Shown here: positions 43,012 to 50,937 of the stretch, piece after piece
Numbering within the stretch: the stretch's first letter is position 1
Layout: each line of letters begins with the position of its first letter
NCBI GenBank assembly: GCA_016869175.1
Contig: VGEV01000007.1
Coordinates: 1-52,324, forward strand
Direction: 5' to 3'
DNA from: Alphaproteobacteria bacterium
GTDB lineage: Bacteria > Pseudomonadota > Alphaproteobacteria > GCA-2731375
Length of the DNA stretch: 52,324 bases
The notes under the pieces: model-generated
Databases searched by the model: none
What the model saw: only the letters and a program-made list of their open reading frames with translations
Told to the model about the DNA's origin: nothing
Program-made: the position numbers and the translations under genes

Positions 43012-43614
43012 CTACTGCCGGGGTTGGCTGAGGAAACCGTGCAGGAACAGATCGGCGGCCAGTTCCGCCAGGCGTTCCGGTGCCACCGCGCCCTTGGGAT
43101 CGTACCAGACATAGGTCCAGTTGATCAGGCCGTAGAGCATCATGGCATAGGGCTTGCGCAAGTTGGCATGCGGCGCCAGGCCCGGATTGAGGTCGAGCAG
43201 CAGGCCGACGACCAGATCGACCAGTTCGCGTTCGAGTTCGCGGATTTCCTCGGCCTGTTCGGGCGCCAGGTGATCGAGCTCGTTCATCAGCACCAGGTGC
43301 TTGTGCGGAGCCCGGGCATAGACCTCCAGGTTGGCCGCGATGAAGGCGCGGAAGCGGTGCATCGGCTGCTCGTTTACCTTGAGCGCGGCCTTGCTGACCC
43401 GGCGCAATTCGGCGATATGCGCCTTCAGCAGAGCGTAGAGGATGGCCTCTTTCGACGCGTAGTAGTGATAGATCCAAGCCTTCGAGAAGGCGCAGGCGCG
43501 GGCGACCTCGGCGATCGAGGTACGGGCGAAGCCCTGGCGGGCGAACAATTCCGCCGCCCGTTCCAGGATAAGCTGCTGGTTCTCCGCATAGTGGTCGGAA
43601 CGCGTGCGGGCCAT
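43012..43614 (-). CDS. TetR-family transcription regulator
   Basis: The 200-residue repressor has the N-terminal HTH in FARQGFARTSIAEVARACAFSKAWIYHYYASKEAI (residues about 24-55), with a variable ligand domain behind it. Its ATG overlaps the crotonase stop by one base (TGATG), so it is made with the catabolic genes it probably controls. A perfect TetR-type palindrome lies ahead of the operon, suggesting autoregulation and induction by a CoA ester, as in PaaR/FadR-type systems. The ligand is unknown. Confidence 0.92.
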   Translation of the reverse strand: MARTRSDHYAENQQLILERAAELFARQGFARTSIAEVARACAFSKAWIYHYYASKEAILYALLKAHIAELRRVSKAALKVNEQPMHRFRAFIAANLEVYARAPHKHLVLMNELDHLAPEQAEEIRELERELVDLVVGLLLDLNPGLAPHANLRKPYAMMLYGLINWTYVWYDPKGAVAPERLAELAADLFLHGFLSQPRQ

Positions 43615-44384
43615 CAGCGACCCAGGAATTTCGGCCGGCGCTTTTCCTGGAAGGCCTTGAAGCCTTCGACACCGTCGGCCGTGCGCAGGGCTTCCGCCTG
43701 GCCCTCGGCTTCGAGTTCCAACGCGCGCGCATAGTTCGCGTTGGCCAGCAGGATGCGTTTGGAGATCTTGAAGGCCATTGTCGGGCCGTCGGCGATCTGC
43801 CGGGCCATGCGGCGGGCCTCGGCCATCAGGTCGGCGGCGCCCACCGCGCGGTTGACCAGGCCCAGGGCGGCAGCCTCGCGGCCGGAGATCAGGCGGCCGG
43901 TATAGATCAGTTCGGCGGCGCGGTGCGGCCCGATGCGCTCGGCCATCGCGTAATGCCCGCCGCAATCGAGGATGCAGCCGATGTTGCGGAACGGGCTGCC
44001 GAGCAGCGCGTCGTCGGCGACCAGCGCGATGTCGCAGGCCATGGCCAGGCCGAAGCCGATGCCAAGCGCCGGGCCCTCGACCGCCGCCACGGTCGGCAAC
44101 GGCAGGATCCGCAGGCGCTGCACCACGGGGTTGATCACCCGCTTCAAGATGCCCTCATTGTTGTCGGTCGCCGGATCGGCGCCGGCGATGTCCCGGCCAG
44201 CGCTGAACGATCCACCCTGGCCATGCAGCAGCAGACAACGCGCCGCGGACCGCTCGATCTCTGCCAGATGGCGGTCGAGCAGCGCCATCTCTTCCGGTCT
44301 CAGACTGTTCTTCTTGTCCGGACGGTTGAGGCGGATTTCGGCGACCGCGCCATCGAATGCGAGATCGACCGTGGCCTCGCTCAT
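43614..44384 (-). CDS. Crotonase-fold protein, PaaG-like isomerase candidate
   Basis: The 256-residue protein has crotonase motifs GGSFSAGRDI and EGPALGIGFGLAMACD. Both Glu residues of classical enoyl-CoA hydratase are missing (Gly112 and Phe132 at those sites). Asp140 in CILDCGG lines up with the active-site Asp of PaaG-type isomerases. It is thus more likely an isomerase acting on an acyl-CoA than a hydratase. It overlaps the MaoC gene by 4 bp and the TetR gene by 1 bp. Confidence 0.88.
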   Translation of the reverse strand: MSEATVDLAFDGAVAEIRLNRPDKKNSLRPEEMALLDRHLAEIERSAARCLLLHGQGGSFSAGRDIAGADPATDNNEGILKRVINPVVQRLRILPLPTVAAVEGPALGIGFGLAMACDIALVADDALLGSPFRNIGCILDCGGHYAMAERIGPHRAAELIYTGRLISGREAAALGLVNRAVGAADLMAEARRMARQIADGPTMAFKISKRILLANANYARALELEAEGQAEALRTADGVEGFKAFQEKRRPKFLGR

Positions 44385-44836
44385 GCCACGGCCGCCTTGC
44401 GCCGACGCGCCTGCAGACATTTCAGTTCGCTCGACATGACCAAGCGGCCGTTCTGGTTGAGCGCGTTCCATTGCAGCACCACCAGGCCGGAATGGGCGTC
44501 GCGATCCTCCTTTGCCGCGACCGTCGCCTGCAGGCGGATCGTGTCGCCGATGAAGACGGGCGCGACGAAGCGGAGCTTGTCGGTGCCGTAATTGGCGACG
44601 ATCGCCTCGCCATCCGCCGGCACGCCCAGTCCGGTGGCGAAGGCATGCACCAGCAGGCCGGGCGCGATGCGTTGGCCGAAGCGGGTCTTGGCAGCGTAAT
44701 GCGCGTCGGTGTGCAGCATGAACATGTCGCCGGTCAGCGTGCACCAGTTGACGATGTCGCCTTCGGTGATGGTGCGGCCGCGGCTCGTCATCGTCTCGCC
44801 GACGACGATGTCGTCGTACCACTTGGCCAGGATCAT
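44381..44836 (-). CDS. MaoC-like hot-dog dehydratase/hydratase
   Basis: The 151-residue protein is a single hot-dog domain with ITEGDIVNWCTLTGDMFMLHTD, giving the catalytic Asp37 and His42. Such domains hydrate enoyl-CoA or, in PaaZ, open oxepin-CoA. It starts 11 bp after the diiron gene stop and overlaps the crotonase gene by 4 bp. The set diiron, MaoC and PaaG-like is reminiscent of epoxide chemistry on CoA esters, but simple hydration is equally allowed by its sequence. Confidence 0.88.
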   Translation of the reverse strand: MILAKWYDDIVVGETMTSRGRTITEGDIVNWCTLTGDMFMLHTDAHYAAKTRFGQRIAPGLLVHAFATGLGVPADGEAIVANYGTDKLRFVAPVFIGDTIRLQATVAAKEDRDAHSGLVVLQWNALNQNGRLVMSSELKCLQARRRKAAVA

Positions 44837-44847
44837 GGCGCGCCCTC

Positions 44848-45939
44848 CTAAAAGACCGGGATAATCTCCGAAGGATCGAAGGCCACGGTCTTGCCGTCAA
44901 CGCCGATCTCCGGCAGGGCCGGAAACTCGATGCCATGAGGTTCGATCAGCCCCTTCATGCGCAAGACCGCGTTGCGCCAATTCTCCTTGCGCTCCTCGGC
45001 CGTCAGGATGCCAAGGCCGGCCGAGCGGGCCACGTCTTCCAGCAACAGATGCGAGGCATGGAATGTCGGCCCCAATTCCCAGAACTCCTTGGGCGGCAAA
45101 TAGAGGATGCCGGAGAGGAAAATGAAGCCTGCGCGGATCTGCTTGGTGATGACCGCGCGCTGCTCGTCGGTCAGCTTGGGCAGGATGTTTTCCAGGACCG
45201 TCAGGCAGATCCCCATGTGGCGGGCCTCGTCCTGGCCGACCCGGCGGAAGCATTCCTTGAACACTGGAATGCTGGTGGCCTGGTACATGCCGTGGAACAG
45301 CGTCGAGGAGGCGATCTCGCCCATCAGGAACGAGGTGAACAGGATGGGCAGCGGCCACTTGCCGATCGAGCCCTTGAAGCCCGACCAATAGCGACAGCCG
45401 TTGTGATACATCCAGCGCACATTGTTCTGCGCCAGCTTGCCGAGCGGCGTTTCGGGCACATAGTCGAGTGGCCCCTTCGGCACCAGCGCCTGGATGGCGC
45501 GTTGGCAGATCTCCTCGTGGTTCACCTCGTCGCGCACGATGGAGAAGAAGCACTTGCGCACCGGGTCTTCCTCGTGCGTCTCCCAGGTGTGGATGAAGGC
45601 GCGCGCGAACACCGCCGGACCGGAGCCGTCAAACACCGAGAGCAGCGTGAACCAGTAGGCCAGCGCGTAACGCTGATCGACCGTGAAGGCGCTGGGCTCG
45701 AGCGTGTCCCAGGGCAGCAGGTTGGGCGCCCAGCCGGGGTCGCGCGACTTGTCGTAGAGCGCCTGCAGCTTCGGCGTCTCCACGCGCCATTCCAGCGGGA
45801 AGATGTTGAGTTCCGGGAAGGGCGGCGGTTCCGCCATGCCATAGAGCAGGCTGGCGGCGTCCGGCGCGACCGCGCTGGTGCCGGGCGGCGGCGACGTCGT
45901 CTTGCCGGCAAGGCGTTCGGCGGTGGTTGGGCGGTTCAT
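44848..45939 (-). CDS. Ferritin-like diiron oxygenase candidate
   Basis: The 363-residue protein has two EX2H motifs, Glu138-x2-His141 in RDEVNHEE and Glu238-x2-His241 in QDEARH, plus Glu208 in LMGEIAS at the expected spacing of 30. The first-helix ligand is probably Asp104 or Glu120. This fits a ferritin/R2/AurF/PaaA-like diiron-carboxylate site that activates O2. It leads the operon, with a strong AGGAGGTGA ribosome-binding site, under the TetR palindrome. The reaction is unknown; hydroxylation or epoxidation is plausible. Confidence 0.8.
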   Translation of the reverse strand: MNRPTTAERLAGKTTSPPPGTSAVAPDAASLLYGMAEPPPFPELNIFPLEWRVETPKLQALYDKSRDPGWAPNLLPWDTLEPSAFTVDQRYALAYWFTLLSVFDGSGPAVFARAFIHTWETHEEDPVRKCFFSIVRDEVNHEEICQRAIQALVPKGPLDYVPETPLGKLAQNNVRWMYHNGCRYWSGFKGSIGKWPLPILFTSFLMGEIASSTLFHGMYQATSIPVFKECFRRVGQDEARHMGICLTVLENILPKLTDEQRAVITKQIRAGFIFLSGILYLPPKEFWELGPTFHASHLLLEDVARSAGLGILTAEERKENWRNAVLRMKGLIEPHGIEFPALPEIGVDGKTVAFDPSEIIPVF

Positions 45940-45983
45940 GAAGTCACCTCCTCGGCGGCACGGTGCCGGTCTCTATCATTAAC

Positions 45984-45997
45984 TGACCGGACGGTCA
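45984..45997. promoter_or_regulatory. TetR-type operator palindrome
   Basis: TGACCG-GA-CGGTCA is a perfect 6-bp-armed dyad, close to the operator TTGACCGTCCGGTCA seen for many TetR regulators. It sits 45 bp ahead of the diiron gene and 70 bp ahead of the divergent FAH gene, so one site may control both operons. The likely binder is the TetR at 43012-43614. Confidence 0.7.
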
Positions 45998-46066
45998 ATG
46001 AATTCGGGCGAAGCGCGATTCCGTGCCGGAACGGCTGCTGCCATACTGTCGCCCGGGGGAACCAGC

Positions 46067-47260
46067 ATGCCTGACATCGCTTCGATCCTGGCGGGCGGCC
46101 TGCCCGGGGGCGGCTTCGCCGGCAGTTTCGTTGGCCGTGCTTTCGTGCCGGGCGAACCTGGTGGGCCGAGCCCGGTTCTGCTGCGGGACGACGGCGTGTT
46201 CGACTTGTCGCAGCGTTACGCGACGCTGGCCGACTTGCTGGCGGCCGATGATCCGGCCCGCGCCGCTCGGACATCGCCCGGCCGGCACCTCGATTCGGTC
46301 GCCGACCTGCTGGCCAACAGCGCGCATGACCGGCGCGACGAACGGCGGGCCTATCTATTGGCGCCGGCGGACCTGCAGGCGTTGAAGGCCTGCGGCGTCA
46401 CCTTCGTGCGCAGCATGCTGGAGCGGGTGATCGAGGACCGGGCCAAGGGCGACCCTGCCGCCGCCGAAGGCATCCGCAAGGCGATCGCGGGAGAACTCGG
46501 CGCTTCGTTGCGCGAGGTCGCGCCCGGGTCGCCCGCCGCATTGCGGGTCAAGCAGCTCTTGCAGCAGCGCGGCCTGTGGTCGCCCTATCTGGAAGTCGGC
46601 ATCGGCCCGGATGCCGAGATCTTCACCAAGGCGCAGCCGATGGCTGCCGTCGGCACCGGCGCGTTGATCGGCATCCACCCGCAGTCCACCTGGAACAATC
46701 CGGAGCCCGAAGTGGTGCTGGCCATCGCCCCTGACGGCCGCATCGTCGGCGCCACGCTCGGCAACGACGTCAACCTGCGCGACGTGGAAGGCCGCAGCGC
46801 GCTGCTGCTTGGTCGCGCCAAGGACAACAACGGCTCGTGCGCCCTCGGGCCGTGGCTGCGGCTGGTGGACGGCAGCTTCGGACTTGACGACATCCGCCGG
46901 CTGGTGGTGCGCCTCAGGGTCGAAGGCGAGGATGGCTTCGTGCTGGACGGGGCGAGCCCGCTGTCGGAGATCAGCCGCGACATCGCTGACCTGGCCGGCC
47001 AGGCGCTGGGCGCGCACAACCAGTATCCCGACGGCCTCATGCTGTTCACCGGGACGATGTTCGCGCCGACCGCCGATCGCGATGCCCCGGGCCTCGGCTT
47101 CACGCACCATACGGGCGACCTGGTGGCGATCTCGGCCCCCGCGATCGGCACGCTGGTCAACCAGGTTGGCCAGACCGACCGTATACCGCCCTGGCGCTTT
47201 GGCAGCCTCGCGCTGCTGCGCAACCTGGCGGCGCGCGGTCTGCTACGGAGCGGCGCATGA
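46067..47260 (+). CDS. Fumarylacetoacetate hydrolase-family protein (AraD1-like)
   Basis: The 397-residue protein has the FAH C-terminal fold with metal ligands in NNPEPEVVLAI and GNDVNLRDVEG, and KAQPMAAVGTGALIGI typical of sugar-acid dehydratase (AraD1) relatives. It could dehydrate a 2-keto-3-deoxy acid or cleave a C-C bond. Residues 1-120 form the usual FAH N-terminal domain. GGGGGAA precedes ATG 46067; the track start 69 bp earlier overlaps the operator. It overlaps the RraA-like gene by 4 bp. Confidence 0.85.
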   Translation: MPDIASILAGGLPGGGFAGSFVGRAFVPGEPGGPSPVLLRDDGVFDLSQRYATLADLLAADDPARAARTSPGRHLDSVADLLANSAHDRRDERRAYLLAPADLQALKACGVTFVRSMLERVIEDRAKGDPAAAEGIRKAIAGELGASLREVAPGSPAALRVKQLLQQRGLWSPYLEVGIGPDAEIFTKAQPMAAVGTGALIGIHPQSTWNNPEPEVVLAIAPDGRIVGATLGNDVNLRDVEGRSALLLGRAKDNNGSCALGPWLRLVDGSFGLDDIRRLVVRLRVEGEDGFVLDGASPLSEISRDIADLAGQALGAHNQYPDGLMLFTGTMFAPTADRDAPGLGFTHHTGDLVAISAPAIGTLVNQVGQTDRIPPWRFGSLALLRNLAARGLLRSGA

Positions 47261-47976
47261 CGCCGTTGCCCGAGGGCGCGCTGGCGACGCTGCGCGAGGT
47301 CAGCACCGCCACCATCACGCTGCAACTGCTGAAGCGCGGCATCCGCAACGTGTTCATCGCCGGCGCGCGTCCGCTTAACCCGGCCGGCTGCCGCTTCGTT
47401 GCCGAAGCCTATACCTTGCGCTTCATCCCGATGCGCGAGGACCTGAGCCGGCCGGAAATCCTGGCCAACCCCGACTATCCGCCGCGCAAGGCGATCGAGG
47501 CGATCGCACCCGGCCAGGTGTTGGTCATCGACTGCCGAGGCGACCTGCGCGCGGGCGTCGCCGGCGGCATTCTGGCCACCCGCCTGGCGCGCCGTGGCTG
47601 CGCGGCCGTCGTCGCCGACGGTCCGATGCGCGATGTCGGCGAATTGCGCCACTTAGCCCTGCCGATCTTCTGCGCCGGCGGCGCGGCGCCCGCCAGCATC
47701 GCGGTGCATTTCGGCGCCGACCTGCAATGCGCCATCGGCTGTGGCGGCGCGGCCGTGTTGCCGGGCGACGTACTCGCCGGCGACGAGGACGGCGTCGTGG
47801 TGATTCCGCGCGCGCTGGCGCCAGACATCGCCCGCGATGGCGCCGAACAAGAACGCCTGGAGCGCTTCGTTCAGGAGAAAGTGGCGGGCGGCAGCGGCAT
47901 TTTCGGCGTCTATCCGCCCAACGAGGCGACCCTGGCGGAATATCGCCGCTGGCTGCAACAGAAAGGCGAAACGTGA
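47257..47976 (+). CDS. RraA-family aldolase/decarboxylase-like protein
   Basis: The 239-residue protein belongs to the RraA/HMG aldolase family: STATITLQLLKRG, GVAGGILATRLARRGCAAVV followed by DGPMRDVGEL with the metal-site Arg and Asp, and GDVLAGDEDGVVVIP. Members split 4-hydroxy-4-methyl-2-oxoglutarate-like acids or decarboxylate oxaloacetate. Placed between FAH-like and amidase genes with an ATGA overlap, it fits breakdown of a 2-oxoacid rather than RNase E control. Confidence 0.88.
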   Translation: MTPLPEGALATLREVSTATITLQLLKRGIRNVFIAGARPLNPAGCRFVAEAYTLRFIPMREDLSRPEILANPDYPPRKAIEAIAPGQVLVIDCRGDLRAGVAGGILATRLARRGCAAVVADGPMRDVGELRHLALPIFCAGGAAPASIAVHFGADLQCAIGCGGAAVLPGDVLAGDEDGVVVIPRALAPDIARDGAEQERLERFVQEKVAGGSGIFGVYPPNEATLAEYRRWLQQKGET

Positions 47977-49155
47977 ATGAACGCTGCCGTCGATCCGCTG
48001 AACGCCTATGTCGCGCATACGGCCGTGCATCTGCCGGGCAAGCCTGGCCGCGCGCTGTCGGGGCTTACTTTCGCGGTCAAAGACATCTACGACCTGGAAG
48101 GCTGCCGTACCGGCTGCGGCAATCCGCGTTGGCTGGAAACGCACGGGCCGGCCACGACAACCGCGCCGGCGCTGCAGGCCGTCCTGGATGCCGGCGCCGA
48201 GCTGACGGGCAAAGTGCATACCGACGAACTCGCCTACAGCCTGAACGGCGAGAACGCGCACTACGGCACGCCGCGCAACAGCAAGGCGCCGACGCGCATA
48301 CCGGGCGGCTCGTCCAGCGGTTCGGCCGCCGTGGTGGCGGGCGGGGCGGTCGATTTCGCGCTCGGCTCCGATACCGGCGGCTCGGTGCGGGTGCCGGCCA
48401 GCTATTGCGGCATCTTGGGCATCCGCACGACGCATGGGCGAATCGCCACGACCGGATTGATGCCGCTCGCCCCCAGCTTCGACACCGTCGGCTGGTTCGC
48501 GCGCGAGCCCGCGATCATGCGTCGCGTCGGCGGGGTGTTGCTCGCAGGCGGCGATACCGGCCCGCGCCACCGCCTGGTCTTGGCAAGCGATGCCTTCGCC
48601 ATGCTTGACGACAGCGGTCGCGACGGGCTGCGACAGGCCGTGGATCGCGTCAAGCGCCACTTCGCGTCGGCCACGGATGCGGCCGTGAGCCCGGTTGGCC
48701 TTGCCGCATGGATGCAAGCCTTTCGCCCCTTGCAAGCGCGCGAGGTCTGGGCGTGCCATGGGGCTTGGATCGAAGCGCACAAGCCGACCTTCGGACCGGG
48801 CATCGCGGAACGTTTCGCCTGGGCCCGTACCGTCAGCGAAGCCGAGGTCGCGCCGCTGCGTGGCGTGCGGCAGCAAGCGGCGGTCCGCTTGCGCGATCTG
48901 CTGGGGGGCGATGCCCTCCTCTGCTTGCCGACCGCTCCCGGCGCGGCACCGATCAAGGGAACTTCCGGTCCCGCGCTCGAGGAGTTCCGTGGCCGCGCCC
49001 TCAGTCTGACGGCCATTGCCGGCCTTTCGGGCTGCCCGCAGATCAGCCTGCCGCTGGGCGAAACCGCGGGCGCCCCGCTCGGCCTGTCGCTCCTGGGCCC
49101 GCCCGGCACCGACGAGCTGCTGTTAGCCCTGGCCGAACGCATCCTGGGCGACTAG
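47977..49155 (+). CDS. Amidase signature enzyme (second, stand-alone)
   Basis: The 392-residue amidase has Lys35 in FAVKDIYDL, cis-Ser at 112/113 in IPGGSSSGSA and nucleophile Ser136 in GSDTGGSVRVPAS. It is shorter than the AtzE-like one and has no small subunit beside it. It begins right after the RraA stop, so the three genes form one operon opposite the diiron operon. It would release an acid and ammonia or an amine from an amide. The substrate is unknown. Confidence 0.92.
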   Translation: MNAAVDPLNAYVAHTAVHLPGKPGRALSGLTFAVKDIYDLEGCRTGCGNPRWLETHGPATTTAPALQAVLDAGAELTGKVHTDELAYSLNGENAHYGTPRNSKAPTRIPGGSSSGSAAVVAGGAVDFALGSDTGGSVRVPASYCGILGIRTTHGRIATTGLMPLAPSFDTVGWFAREPAIMRRVGGVLLAGGDTGPRHRLVLASDAFAMLDDSGRDGLRQAVDRVKRHFASATDAAVSPVGLAAWMQAFRPLQAREVWACHGAWIEAHKPTFGPGIAERFAWARTVSEAEVAPLRGVRQQAAVRLRDLLGGDALLCLPTAPGAAPIKGTSGPALEEFRGRALSLTAIAGLSGCPQISLPLGETAGAPLGLSLLGPPGTDELLLALAERILGD

Positions 49156-49213
49156 CGCGGTGTCCGATCAGATGGCATCGCGATCAACGATCCGATCCGC
49201 CCGGGGAGCCGCG

Positions 49214-50011
49214 CTAGGCGGCGGCGTCGATCGCCTGCACCTCGCGCGTCGCGCCTGCGAGCGCCGCCAAGGTCGCGTCGGCGCGTCGCAGGCCGTCAAG
49301 TGCTTCCGCCAACTCGGCCGGCAGTGGCCGGCTGGTCGCTCGACCGTCGGCGGCGGCCAGGAATGCCAGGTACTGCCGGCGGAACGGGCGGAAAGCCAGC
49401 AGCACGCCCAGTGCCAGCAAGACGCCCGACAACGCCATCGCCACAAGGCCGCCAGCGGCGACGGTCGCGAACCGCTCGTGTGCCCTTTGCTCGAAGGCCG
49501 ACCGCGAATAGCGCAAGGCGATGCCGCCGACCGGCTTGTCGAAGCTGTTGCGCAGCGCGACGCCCACCACTTCGGCCTCGAAGTCGGTCGTGCCCCACAG
49601 CCCGTCGCCGCCGGCGCGCGCCAGTTCCACCCAGCCCTGCTCGATCGGATCGCCAATCAGGCCGCGGTCGGTATTGAACAGCGAGCGGCCGCGTTCGTCG
49701 AACACCTCGATCGAGAGGATCTGGTCGTCCTTGGCGCGTTCGCGTTCCAGCGCGTCCTGGATTTCCCGCAGCACGCCAAGAGGCAGGCCCAGGCTCATCC
49801 GCATCTCGATGCTATGCGACAGATCGGCGAGCACGATTCCCGCGCGGGAGCGGGCCTGCTCGCGATAGGCCTCGTCGACCGCTCGCCCGGCTAGCGCCGT
49901 CGCCAGCGCGCCGCTCAATGCGAGCCACAGCAGCAGCACCAAGCCATAGCGGAAGGCCAGCCGGCCAGGTCGGCCCCGCTTCTCACCGTCGCGAATGTCG
50001 GCGGCCGTCAC
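49214..50011 (-). CDS. Two-TM periplasmic sensor-like protein without output domain
   Basis: The 265-residue protein has TM1 (about 21-42), a periplasmic domain (43-183; IEVFDERGRSLFNTDRG is PAS/Cache-like) and TM2 (184-207). A 58-residue cytosolic tail follows, with a helical HAMP-like character. No kinase, GGDEF, EAL or phosphatase domain follows. It overlaps the Sel1 gene by 4 bp. It may regulate another protein through its tail or be the sensor half of a split receptor. Convergent with the amidase, it is the last gene of its operon. Confidence 0.75.
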   Translation of the reverse strand: MTAADIRDGEKRGRPGRLAFRYGLVLLLWLALSGALATALAGRAVDEAYREQARSRAGIVLADLSHSIEMRMSLGLPLGVLREIQDALERERAKDDQILSIEVFDERGRSLFNTDRGLIGDPIEQGWVELARAGGDGLWGTTDFEAEVVGVALRNSFDKPVGGIALRYSRSAFEQRAHERFATVAAGGLVAMALSGVLLALGVLLAFRPFRRQYLAFLAAADGRATSRPLPAELAEALDGLRRADATLAALAGATREVQAIDAAA

Positions 50012-50937
50012 TCGTCGCCGCCCAGGCTGTCCACGACCTCGCGCTTGATCCGCACGGACTGCGCGCGCAGCAATTCCTCGGCGGTGATCTCCCGCTTCAA
50101 GCGTTCCAGCAGGGAAGCCGATCCCGCGCCCTGCGTCAGAGCCGCCAAGCTGAGCCAGTAATAGGCCTTGGCCTTGTCGACATAGCCCAGCATGCCCGAC
50201 AGATAGAACTCGCCCAGGTCGCCTTGCGCCGACGCCAGACCGCTGGCACTGGCCTGGATCAGCAACGCCTCCGCCCGCGCGAGATCGCGCGCCACGCCCG
50301 CGCCATCGCGGAAAGCCAAGCCCAGGCGGTGACGCGCCGCCGGCTGGCCGGCATCCGCTGCCCTGGCATAGAGTTCCGCCGCCCGACCGGCATCCTTCGG
50401 GACGCCTTGCCCACGGGCGTAGAGGTCGGCGAGCTTGCGCAAGGCAGCGGCATTGCCCAAGTCGGCCGACCGGCGAAACAGCTCGGCCGCACGGGCGAAA
50501 TCGCGCGGCACGCCCAAGCCGTCCTGATAGAGGATGCCCAGATTACGCAGGGCCCGATCGTTGCCTTGCTGGCCGGCGCGCTCGAACCAACTGGCCGCCT
50601 GACCATAGTCGCGCGCCACGCCCCGGGCCAACTGATAGCTGATGCCCAGCAGCCGCTGCGCCTCTGCCTGGCCGCTTTCCGCGGCCAGGCGGAACCAGCG
50701 CACCGCTTCGGCGGCGTCGACCGCCACTGCCAGGCCGCGGTCGTAGATCCGTCCGAGGTAAAGCTGCGCCTCGGCGTCGCCGGCCTCCGCCAGTGGCCGC
50801 AGGCCATCACGCGCGGCCTGCCCATCGCCTGCGCGGAAGGCGTCGATGGCGCGCGACAGGTTGCCGTCCGCGCGCGACGACCACGCCAGCAGCGCCACCA
50901 GCGCCAGCATGGCAAAGCTGGCCAGGCGCTCATTCAT
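50008..50937 (-). CDS. Sel1-repeat protein, exported
   Basis: The 309-residue protein has a signal peptide (MNERLASFAMLALVALLAWSSRA) and about six Sel1-like repeats of 36 residues with the pattern A-LG-Y--G-GV--D--AA--W---A---G (residues about 50-270). Such solenoids hold signalling or envelope partners. Its start overlaps the binding-protein stop by 8 bp, so it is translated with it. It may bridge the binding protein and the sensor in the periplasm. Confidence 0.92.
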   Translation of the reverse strand: MNERLASFAMLALVALLAWSSRADGNLSRAIDAFRAGDGQAARDGLRPLAEAGDAEAQLYLGRIYDRGLAVAVDAAEAVRWFRLAAESGQAEAQRLLGISYQLARGVARDYGQAASWFERAGQQGNDRALRNLGILYQDGLGVPRDFARAAELFRRSADLGNAAALRKLADLYARGQGVPKDAGRAAELYARAADAGQPAARHRLGLAFRDGAGVARDLARAEALLIQASASGLASAQGDLGEFYLSGMLGYVDKAKAYYWLSLAALTQGAGSASLLERLKREITAEELLRAQSVRIKREVVDSLGGDE

